From Paguma larvata (lineage: Eukaryota > Chordata > Mammalia > Carnivora > Viverridae), in contig CM057844.1 of NCBI GenBank assembly GCA_030068075.1, positions 18,212,001 to 18,276,000 on the forward strand: a DNA stretch of 64,000 nucleotides, read 5' to 3'. Shown in pieces: positions 9,997 through 21,600 of this stretch. The position numbers and the translations under genes were made by a program. Positions within the stretch are counted from its first letter, which is position 1. Each line of letters opens with the position of its first letter. The notes below the pieces were generated by a model. That model ran no database searches and was not told the DNA's origin. It saw only the letters and a list, made by a program, of their open reading frames with translations.

Positions 9997-12900
9997 CTAG
10001 AAAACACAGAAAATTGGTGGCATGAGGTCTCAGATCAATTAGTTTTATTGTAGTTTGAGAGAGTGTGAACAGAAAGGGGAATATTTGATATGTTAGAAGT
10101 CATATGAGACACCCTACCATCAATGGTTCTCAAAGTGTGGTCCCTTCACCAGAAGCATCAGCATCTCCAAGGAACTAGTCAGAAATACAGATTTTTAGGC
10201 CCCACCCAGGACCTACTCAATCAGAAACCCTGAAGGCTAGGAATCTGTTGAGATTTTTATACACACTCAAGTTTGAGAAACACCAACCAACATAATATTA
10301 GGAAAAAATCATTGTTCAAGCTGTTAGAGTTCTGATAATGTTAACTTTCCAAAATGTAAAATAATCGTTATAGTCCAGTAGCTGATAAAGATAGACTAGA
10401 GCAGGGTGCCTGGGTGGCTCAGTTGGTTAAGCGACTGACTTCAACTCAGGTCATGATCTCATGGTTTGTAGGTTCGAGCCCACATTTAGGCTCTGTGCTG
10501 ACAGCTCAGAGCCTGGAGCCTGCTTTGGATTCTTTGTCTCCCTCTCTCTGCCTTTCCCCCACTTATGCTCTGTCTCTCAAAAATGAATAAACATTAAAAA
10601 ATTAAAAATTATGATAGACTAAAGCAATTAATTTCTATATCATCTGTTCCTTCTTCCCCTGGGAAATAGTGGTGAAAAGTTAAATGACCAAGAAGACACC
10701 AAAATAGCGGTTGTCAACCTTGGCTGAACAATGAAACCACCTGGAAGCTTTGAAAAATCCTGATGCCCAAGTAGTACCCAGCACCAAATACACAGAATCC
10801 TTGGGGGTGGGTCCCAAACATCAGTAATTACTTAAGCCTTCCAGGTAATTCCAATGTGCAGCCAAGGTTGAGAAGCACTGCAGTAGGGTGAGTGCACAGT
10901 AGGGGGAGTGCATGGACAATGGACTCAAACCCAGAGGTTATCTCCACTCTCCTATGGGAGTAGATTCTCATGGTAATTAATTACCACCAATTTCTCCACC
11001 TTAATATCAAATAGTCTTGAACACATTAACATTAACCATCTTAAATTAATTTTAAGCAAAAGCCCCACACTGTACCTCTTCCTCTGTCAGAACTCCCTGG
11101 CCAGTCCTGTCCTTTTCATTTTCTGCTGTATGGCGTGGGCTCATCTGCTCCTCAGAGTCGTAAAAGTCTGGAAATTCAGCTGACTTTTTCCTGTAGTGAA
11201 GGAGTTGGTCCAGTTCAGCCACTCTATCATACTGCCTTTTCAGATCCAGTTTTGGGGGGAGATTTCTCTTCTCATATCCCCAGTTCACGTCCTCTTCAAA
11301 GGGCTTTTTCTCCCACAAGTCATAGTTGTATTCTGGGAAGAAGTTCTTCTCATTCAAGGTCAGCCCATTTTCCTCTTCACCCTCAAAATTGTCATCCAAA
11401 TTGTCTTTTCTCTCAAAATGGCTGCTCTTCCACCGGGGAGGGTCATAGTAGGGGTTGAGCAGCTCCCCTAATCTCTTCCTCTTGTCAGTGGTGTGAAGGG
11501 GAGTATACTGTTTGCCTTGAAACCTAGCTTCCTCCCTGCTCTGTTTAGCATCTTCTAGATCCTCCTGCTGTGGCCACTTCCCTTGGGCTCCTTCCTCACC
11601 ATAGTTGAGGTAGTTTCTGTCCTGCTCTTTCCACTCACCTTGTGGATTCCTCCTTGCCTTATCCATCTGGCTTTCTTGAATATGGTAGTGTCCTTCACCC
11701 AAGAACCGTTTTTCTTCTTTGTTGTCTGGAATGGGATATGCACCTGGTTCCCCTCCTCTGGCTCTATAGCGGTGTCCCTCTTCTCGGCTCCTCTCTTCCT
11801 CACTTTCCTCGTTATATCCGTGTGCCATGTTGTCAAGCTCTGAGCTAGGGCCATTTCTCTTGTCCTCCTCCTGGCTCTCCTGACTGGGAGGTCTTGGAGC
11901 CCTGTACTCCTCACTTCCTCTGCTGCCATATCGTCCCCGCTCCAGGTCCTCAGGAGCCTGGACAGCTGGGTAACTCCTCACTTCTTCCCCATATTCAGGT
12001 TCTTCTTCCTCTGAAGCCCTGTAGTGGGCTGAATGATGCTCCCTCTTTTCCCCTACACTGGCCATGCCCACATTTGACTCTGATTCCTCACGGAAGTGTC
12101 CCCTTTCATCAGAGGGAGGTTTCCCTTGTTGAGAGGACCTGTCAGGCCTGGTCCTCCCATGGTGATGTCTTGGCTTCCAGCGTCGTTTGTCCACCTCAGG
12201 GCCAGCATCTTCCTCACTTTCCTCAGATTCTTCCTGGCTCCCAACTTGGTTTTTAGACTCTTGAGGGTGTTTCTCCTGGCTTCTTGTGTCCTCACCACTC
12301 TCCTGGCTACTCCTTTCTCGACTGTGTGTCTTCTCCTCAGGGGGCCCAGCAGAGTGTGTTCCATATCTGGCCACTAACTCCTCTTTTTTGTTAGCTGTAG
12401 CCTGGTTTCTTTTGTTGAGAAAGGCATTTTGTGTCTCTTCTGGCTCTTCCAGGTTTCTCTCTTCACTGCCATCTTTCCCATGCTCCCCTTTCTGGTATTT
12501 CTCTCCCTCCTCTTCCTTACTGTCCTCTTCCTCATTTTTCTCAGAATGGTGTGTCTTTGCTTCTTTGGAGACTTGGCTGTCAGAGGAGTAGAGGCCCCCT
12601 TGGGGTTCACCTGCTTCTTCTCGGCTGTGCCCACCTCCCTCTGTGTCTGCCATTGTCGGGTCTTGGGCATCCTCTGCCCCTGGGGCTCTTGCTTCCTCCC
12701 TACCAGAGGGCCTATGGGCTTCTGAGGCATCAGCTGGGTTTCTTAACAACCTTACTTCAAATCGCGTGTTTTCGTTTTCACTTTTCTCTTCATCTTTGAC
12801 CTCTTTTCTACCTATAATGAAAATAAGAAAGCATAAGTTTAACTTCAGAATTGCTTGTGGTTCAACAAGCACCAGCCTCAGTGATCACTGCAAAACCTAG

Positions 12901-15900
12901 GGATCTGAGAAAAATCACTCGAGTAATGTTTTTAAGTTTATTTTTGAGAAAGATAGAGTGAGCAGCAGAGAGGCAGAGAGAGAAGAGAGAGAATCCCACT
13001 GTCATCATGGATCCCAATGTGGGGCCCAAACCCACCAACCTCAAGATCATGACCTGAGCCAAAACCAAGAGTTGGATGCTCAACCAACTGAACCACCCAG
13101 GCACCCCTCACTTGGGTAATTTTTTAAGTTAATAAAAAATATACTCAGATTCCTTTTAAAAGCAAATGGTATGAAAGCTCCTTGACTGTGTTAAATCTAG
13201 CAATAAACTCTTTCTATTTTTACTTTTTTCATAGCACCCAACCAGCATTTCTCATTGGTACTATTAATGATCAAATGGAAATCCAAATAGAGATTTATGA
13301 AATATTAGACTTTAGAGCCAAAAGAAACCTTTGAATTCATCTTGTTCAACCTCCTCTTTTTGCAGACAGACAATTAGACTCAAAGAAGTGTAATTAGGGA
13401 CCCTTCTTCCTATATTGACTCTAAGTAAAATTTTAAAAATTAGCATTATGTAAATAGCTCTAATTAGAATCCGGCTAAATAAAGTTAGCCAAAGGGAAAC
13501 ATCAGGATTCAAAGAAGGATTAAAATTATAAATTATTAGTTTATCAGCCTTTTTTTTTCTTATTCAAGCAACTGTGTAGACCCAAGGTGGCAGTAAGTGA
13601 CAATATAACTTAGTAACTGGTGACAAGAAGTGGATATATTTCTTCCCTGAGAAAACTGTTCAGCAGTAGAAAGAACCATTTCTTCCACCACTCAGGTTCT
13701 ATCTGCCCAACATATTCTCAGATGTTCAAAATGAAAATCAGTATACTGAGTTATCTTTGTGTTTCATTAGACAACAGTAGGCGGTATAGCTGGTATTTCA
13801 AATGAATGTGTTCTATCTTTTCCAAATGTCAATAGCTCTTTTACTAAATCATCCTTAATTCAAGGGAGTCCCATGAAAGGAGATATGCAGCTAACACTGT
13901 CTGGCTGATAGCTGGAAGGGCTTGGATTTAACTTGTTACTGAGTTCAGATAGAATTCCTAAAGCCAAAAAAAAAAAAAAAAAAAAAAGAACTCCTGAAGT
14001 CCAGGCGTCTCATAGCTTTGGGGCTACATCTGTACTCTCCACTGTGCTACCAGCCTTTTGTGGCTACTCGGTACTTGAAATGTGGCTGATCCAAACTGAG
14101 ATGAGCTACAAGTGTAAGATGCCTATCAGATTTCTTTGTATGAAAAAAATGCAAAATATCTCAATTTTTCACATTGATTATATATTGAAATAATATTTGG
14201 GATGCATTGGATAATATATATTATAATTATGTTAGGTGTGGGGGCCCCTGACTGGCTCAGTGAAAAGCACACAACTCTTGATCTTGGGTCATGAGTTTAA
14301 GTCCCATGTTGGGCATAGAGATTATTCAAAAAATAATAATAAACTTTAACTAACTAACTAAATAAATAAATCTATTGGGTGTGTAAGAATTATATATTGA
14401 ATCAAATTTATTAGATAAAAATAAAATATATTATGAAAATTAATTTCTCCTGTCTCTTTTACTTTCTTAATGTGCCACTAAGAAATCTGAAATTAGAGGC
14501 GCCTGGGTGGCTCAGTCGGTTAAGCTTCTGACTTTGGCTCAGGTCATGATCTTGCAATCCGTGAGTTTGAGCCCCATGTCAGGCTCTGGACTGACAGCTC
14601 AGAGCCTGGAGTCTGCTTTGGATTCTGTGTCTCCCTCTCTCTCTGCCCCTCCCCCACTCACGTCCAGTCTCTCTCTGTCTCTCAAAAATAAATAAAACAT
14701 TAAAAATTAAAAAAAAAGAAATTTGAAATTATATTTGTGGTTCACATTATATTTCTACTGAATGGTACTGATGAATCATTTTGAACTGACATTTGCAAAA
14801 TTGGATCTTTGTAAAAGTTCAAAAAATACTGGATGGTCTGTACCTCTCTGCTTAAAGCCTAGCCTGGCATGATAACATTCTCATGTTTTATGAATCAACT
14901 GACCTTTCACACTCTGACACCTGTGAACTGGCCCGGTGACTTTGTCTTTTAAGAATCAGTGCAACATTGAGGCAGGCAGGGTTGTCCAGGTAGGCATGGG
15001 TAAACAAGGAGGCTTTGGGCAGATACTGACATCATTCTGAGAGTCAGCTGACATAATCCTTATCGGACAGAATCTCAACTTTCCAGGGCAGGGGCTGTGT
15101 CACCACCCCTTTTGTACTGCCTATTGGTCAGGAACAGAAGTATTTTTCTTTTTTCCCAGTTAAATGTGTGTTCCCTGTAACAGCTTGTGACTGAGGCTTA
15201 GCACTTCCTCCTAAATTTAGCTTTAAGTCCCCACAGGTGAGATCAGAGGACTGTGACTACAGCACACAGTCACTGTCAATCTGTAAAACCAAGGTGTGAA
15301 GCCCATCCTTACTTTCAAGTAAAATTGGGGGAAATGTACCTTCCATTCCTAACTCTCATGTTGCAAGAATGACCAGATTAACCTGGACAAAGAGATTCTC
15401 ATACCTATTAAGAAATTGGACTACGTACTCCCTAAGGTCTCTTCAAGCCACAAACAATGATTCTCTTTCACTCCCCCAGTGCTCATTTACTCAGTGAGTG
15501 TATGCTTGCTCCACAGACATACTGGAGAGAGTAGGGAGTGGAGAAAGAGATGAGCTATGAGTGGGAGGGAGAATTCATCCCTCTAGCTGGCCAAAAACTC
15601 CACCAGTCTTTTGATCAACTTAAGACATATCAGCAGAAGAGAAAACTAGAATTGGGCAGAAGCCACAAACTGGTAACCCAGAGGTTAGTTCTGTTTGACC
15701 TAAATAGCATTTTTTGCAATTTCAAATTCAGAGGCAATACTAATACCAAGAGATATTGCTTACAAATCCACATTTTAACTTCTCTTGAAAAATCCCAAAT
15801 CTGATAACAAAGTCTATATTTCTCCACAATAGGATTGGAGAGGAGAAATATCTCCCCCTGTACCCTCAGCCCCTCTGGAAGGGACATGTATCCTCCAGTC

Positions 15901-18576
15901 TGTGAGTCACTTCCTATTCTGCCTTATTCCTTATGCTGTCTGTCTGGCCCTGGCTGATGTCTGAGTCTGCAACCCAGAGGAGCTCTTAAACTCTCCCAAT
16001 CTCAGCCTTGTATAGTTCTCTGGGTATAGTGTCACCAGGGTCCTACTAGACATGAATCATTTGATTTTAACCAGTTTTCCTGAGGCTCTCTCAAAGGGCA
16101 TCAAAAGATCCCAGGGCACAGTCAGTAATAAGGGGAGGCTAGAATCGCCATGGCCACAAAGAAGGGCTAAGGAGACAAGCAGAATCCTATATTCGACAGC
16201 TCTTTCTGAGCAATCACAGTTCTTTGATGACCTATTATGGCAGACCCCACACTTTTGCATCCATCTGGTAAATGAAAAACAGAGAAGGGAGATAGTGAGA
16301 TGGATTTGCCCAAAAGAGTTGCCTTTTTTCCCTGCCCGAAGATTCATTCTGTTTGTACACATTCCCTGTAATGTCTGGAAAAGAAAGTTGGGGAGAAATT
16401 CAGAAAGAGATGTCTAGACTGAGATTGTTAGGGAAGCTTCCTCCCACTGTTCATGGGAGACTTGGTCCCCATATCTACTATAATTACCCTGAAGCCTCCA
16501 ATTGGACTGCTAGGTTACTCTTTTGGTCAATTGCCAATACTTGTTTTTACCATTTTATGCATGAGGGCTCATGTGCAGCAACAGCAAGAGAGTATTATCC
16601 TGCAACGAGAGATTTTGGAGGAGACAAGAAAAAAAAAGATCCCCTATTTCAAGATTAACTAAAAATTTAAAAGCAGAGAAGGTGTTGAAGAGAACAGTGG
16701 TTTTTGAATTTGTTTGCATCAGTTTGACTTCATGTATAAGAGAAGACAGCATAGGGGTGCATGGCTGGGTGGCTCAGTCGGTTAAGCATGGGACTTCAGC
16801 TCAGGTCATGATCTCTCAGTTCGTAAGTTGAAGCCCCACATCAGGCTCTGTGCTGATAGCCCAAAGCCTGCTTCAGATTCTGTCTCCCTATCTCTTTGCC
16901 CTCCCCACTTGTACTCTGTCTCTCTTTCTTAAAAATAAATAAGGATTAAAAAAATTAAAATAGACAGCATAGTTTTGTAAAATTGATCTTTTAATGTCAA
17001 TGCCCAATGGATACTGCTTACGTTACTGTTCAAATTTTGTCTTCGACAGAAGTCAATTTGTATAGAGAATACATCCCATTCTAGATTCAGAAGGTCATTG
17101 CTCTGACTCACTGCTCTACTTTTACCCTCCCCTTTTTAGTTCTCAGGCCCAACCTCTACCATTTGGTAGTACCTCCCATTCTAATCAGCTCTAAATTAAA
17201 ATGGCTTAAACAATCTGTTGTGTAAAGTGGGCAGATGTTTCTAAGTTGCCTTTCAAGCTTCTAACTTCTCACTGTCAGAACAGCAGAAGGCAAGGAGAAG
17301 AATAATTAAGATCTTCTTCTATATTTTTGTCTTCCAATACTCAGAGAACACTTAGTCCCTACCTCCTAGTAACAAATAAGCACTCCCCGCACCTGCATCC
17401 ACCCAAGTGAAAGCCTATTCTAAAAATCCAAACTCTGGAACCAAGGAATTTAAGAACTGATAGACATCTCAAAGACTATCATTGAGTTCAACTCCCTTAT
17501 TTTACTTTGAGAAAATAAGCCCAGAAAGGCAAGAGGTCTTTCCCCATGGTCACACAGCTATTAAGTGGCAGATTGGGACTAGAAGCCATATCTTGTATCA
17601 CCTCAGATACTAGTCTAGTCTGTACTCCTCCCATTGCATTACCCATTCCCCTGCTTCCTTTCATTTGGAGGTAAAGTAGAAGGTGAAGTGGAGTAAGCAG
17701 GAGGAAGGATCACCTGATAGACAAAGATCTCCTGCAGTGCAGGACACTTACTCTTTTTCAGGACTTGGCGACACTCTGGGGTGATGGGTGGAGCATTGGA
17801 CTTCGACAGGGCATTTGAGAGGACCTCAATGATGCAGCGAGTCACCTGGGGGGAAACCCAAAAGCAGGTTGGCAAAAGCTGGTGCCACTGGGATGATGGA
17901 CTAGCCCAATCCAGAGCTGCTGTAGAGAGAGGGTTGGCTCTGTGGGCCTATACTGGTGTGGGATCCTTGGGGCAGAAATGTAGATTTGCAGGACCATGAA
18001 ACCACCCAGGCTTCTCCACAGAACACTGCAAGATGGCATTGGGTTAAGATTACACAAGAGAAGAGAAACCCCTATTTCTTGCAGATTCAAAGGAAAATGG
18101 TGATGCCAGCTATCCTCAGGGGCACTAAAGACACCAGGGAGGAAGTGAGAGCCCAGAACAGGAGGGACATCCTTTGCCCCCATTCCCTCAGGGATGAAAA
18201 CTTGGCTTTGTAACACTATGCTATAGGTTTTGTTGTTGTTGTTGTTGTTGTTGTTGTTTCTTTTTTTGTTTGTTTGTTTGGGATGATAAGGAGTGGGAGA
18301 ATCTAGAGTTTAGATGAAAGTACATTCTAGAGTTCCATTTCAACTTACCATTTCTTCATTGTGGTTCCTGTTATCCACTGGCATAGAACTGACTGCTTTG
18401 AAGAAGAAAAAGAAAAGGGAAATGACTTGAGTTGATTTTTGGAAGCTGCATGACCTCAAACTCAGAAAATCACTCCCACACCCTGCACATTACTTAGAGA
18501 GAGGGGCAGAGTCACAGCTGAGTGGAAATGGCTGGGGAAGATTTGTCCAAGAGCCATAATTGCCCCAGTTCCTCAT

Positions 18577-18620
<44 letters not shown>

Positions 18621-21600
18621 GTTTTCCCTAGTAATGTCTTAAACATGATTTAGAAATGATTACTATCTTATATGCAGTATAAATCAAATCCAGACCACAG
18701 ACAAGGAGAGCTTCTGAGATACTGGCAATGTTCTGTTTCTTGATTGGGGTACTGATTACACAGATGTGCTCAATGAGTGAAAAATTCATTAAGCTGTATA
18801 CTTATAATCTGTGCAGCTTTCTAATTGGATATTATACTTCAATAAAAAGTTTAAAATCTACTTTAAATGAAACCAGAGTAATACCCTCCTCAACTCTTAC
18901 GCCTACCTAATATGGGTAAAGATTTGTGATTCCCTCTACCTATTCCCGTCCCCACCTAAAAATCCTCCCCACAACTCACTTTATTTTTGAATTAATGGTT
19001 GTGATTATCTTACATAACTAATTACCTCGTTTTCACCCCCAGTCCTTTGCCTGAACAAGCTTGCTTATGCATCTATATCAGTGTTGTGTTTCCCTTTCCC
19101 CATGTTGCCTATAGCCTTGTAAAGAGCAGGGGAGGGATCTAATTCTACTAGTACGGCATCAAGTCCATAATATCATATACAAAATAGGTGTTTAACAACT
19201 GGCTTATCGGAATATTTTAAAAGAATAAATTTTAATTTATTTAAATTAAATTAAATTTATTTTGCTTCTTTTAAACCAGTGATTAAAGTGTCTTTGTCTT
19301 CTTAGGAAATGCTTCAAATGCTTTTAATTTTCCAATGCCATTTTTTTTCTTTCAAAGCTGCTTTGATTCTTTTATATTTCACTTTGACTTTGTTCTGTCC
19401 GTTTCCATTGGAGAAGCTCAAAGCATTTACATGTAGGCCCATCTCCACAGTTCTCCTGACACTCCCTCGAGTAGATAGTTGCCATTATGGCTGAAGAAGC
19501 CAGAATTTTGTACAAAATTCTTCCAGATCCCTGAGACAAAAGAAGAGCTAGTTGGAGGAAGAGAAAAACTCAGACATCAGCGATGAAAGGTACTCAAATG
19601 CAATTTATTTTTAACCAACAACCTGACCTCTCCTCCCCAAATGTTTACTCTCCAAGTCTCTTTAACTACCTGCCTCTAATCAGTTACACATCATCCTAGA
19701 CTCAACCTAGGAATAAAACACCTATTTCATGTACTTACCTTACTGAATTTTCCTTTTTACAGCATGACTTGGGATATACTTCAATTATTTCAAGAAGCCC
19801 AAAGCTATCTGGCATGTTAAAACCATTTGTAAAATGGTTGGGAAGTGGCTAACAGGTTGAAAAGACCCCACAATCTTTCTAAAATGTAGTTCAGATAATA
19901 TCCAGATGGCCTACCTTTGGCACCCAGGGCCCAAAATGCTGGGTCATTATTTTATCCCCCAAATGGCTGTTATTTGGAAACATTTTCACTTTGGCATTTA
20001 TTCTTTGCACCTGAATCTGTAAAATTCTCTAGAAAGAAATATCTGAGAGAATTACTCCTCTAATAAACTAGAAGGTGCCTTTTTAAAATCTAGCGTTACT
20101 AAACCTTCTTTGGTAATGCAGTTTCTTGCTAATAACTTTTATTTTTTTCCCCATAAATGTAAAATAGGTGCTTTTATTAACTGCTGACATTGCCAAAGTA
20201 TTAGCAGTCATCAGATTTGGGAAGAAATAAATATTTTTTTTTGTCACTCTAAACAATTTTTAGTTTATGTGCTGCTGAAGCAAGCACTAACTCTAAACAA
20301 TTTATAGCTCATGTTTGTTACTGCTGAACAGTCCCGTTTCTCTGACTGAGGCTCTTCAGACTTATTTTTGATGGAAAGGAACTAAGGTCTCCTTATAAAA
20401 GTGCATTATGTATCTTGATGAGACACCTAAGTTCCACTGTATTTTTTCCAATGGAATCTGTAACAGCAAAGTAATAGTCAAAGACACATTGATTCCCCTA
20501 ACATAGTTTAACTTATTTTTGTATAAAGATTCAGGAGGTACCAAAGAAAACCCAACGGTTATGATAAAAGTGAAGTAATCAGATGCTAGAAAAATCTTCA
20601 AATAATACTGTATGATAAACCTGAGAATAACTTCAAAAGTATGATATATCGTAAGACTATCAAACTAAAGTTGATACAGCTATAATTTTTAAAAGTTAAG
20701 CAACCTCATCTGAATGCAGAAACCATTTTACCCAGTATAATATAGATATCACATAGTACCTTCATGTACATTAATTTTTAGAGTGCACATGTAGTATAGA
20801 AAGGTATGGATCTCCCTTCAGAAGCTCTTAAGGGGAGGAAATGACCAAATGGGTTCCTGAGGTTTTCTTCAGCCCTGTAATTTTGCTAAATAACAAACTT
20901 TGCTTGAAAGCTACCATGTTTCATTTCCAGGCATTTGTGGACAGCAGGAATAGGCACAGGGGTTTCTTTCTAGGGTAATGAAAAACTTCTAACATTTGAT
21001 AGTGATTGCACCATCTCTGAATATATTAAATTCTGAACTTTAAAAATGTGGGTTTTATGGCATGTGAATTAGAGCTCAATAATTTTTTTAAAGAATATAA
21101 TGTCTCCGTTTTAGCTGAAATTAAAGTATGAACCCGTCTTAAAATATTCTCTTGCATAGGAGAGCTCTAAGTGTTTTACCACTATAATTAAATAAGTCTT
21201 TGTTTTATGGTCTCTAGCATGATGTATATAGCATAGCAATAGCATTTTAAGCAATTTGTTTATGAAAATATTTAAATTAAGAACACGTTTAGGTAATTTA
21301 TAAGAGTGAAAAGAATGCTAGAAAATTTGAAATGCATGTAGCTTGCAATAAAATAAATTACCACTGGCTTTCATTTTATGTCTTTACATTTGGGATCCAG
21401 CAATTGCTGTCAGTGAAAGCTTTATATTTATGGATGGCTATACTTCAATTCCAGTTAGGAATCTCAATCTCAGATAAAGAACAAGATCCTATGGGGTCAT
21501 TAAAATAGCCACAGAAAACCTCCAGTTTAAACTGGTGATGGCATATTTATTTTCCAATGGTCTCGACACTCATAAGAATTTTACTTCAATACACCTGAAT

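Larger units (their letters stand above)
9997..11075 (-). other. CHGB intron 4 with MER5 elements and one SINE
   Basis: GT-AG intron of 1,079 bp. It contains two MER5-type hAT relics flanking one plus-strand SINE; these are listed separately. Confidence 0.9.
14030..14770 (+). mobile_element. DNA-transposon relic split by two SINEs
   Basis: The segments TACTTGAAATGTGGCTGATC, ATATTGGATAATATA-like AT-rich sequence, AAAATTAATTTCTCCTGTCT, TAATGTGCCACTAAGAAAT and GGTTCACATTATATTTCTA occur in the order of a known AT-rich mammalian DNA element. SINEs at 14241-14370 and 14496-14716 interrupt it. Confidence 0.5.
12812..17751 (-). other. CHGB intron 3
   Basis: Holds three typical SINEs (12931-13107, 14496-14716, and 16755-16958), an older-type SINE (14241-14370), a DNA-transposon relic, MIR fragments and a poly-A run at 13965-13987. 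The remainder, including about 14880-16750, looks unique and I see no gene in it. Confidence 0.8.

Noticed and set aside
12812..12872. Upstream ATG extending the CHGB exon 4 frame by about 20 codons
   Set aside because: These bases are intron: a TTATAG acceptor lies at the exact start of homology and the exon 3 donor joins in phase.
11135..12900. Several plus-strand open frames opposite CHGB exon 4
   Set aside because: They are antisense shadows of a Glu/Ser-rich exon with few antisense stops; no domains and no plus-strand splice or promoter signals.
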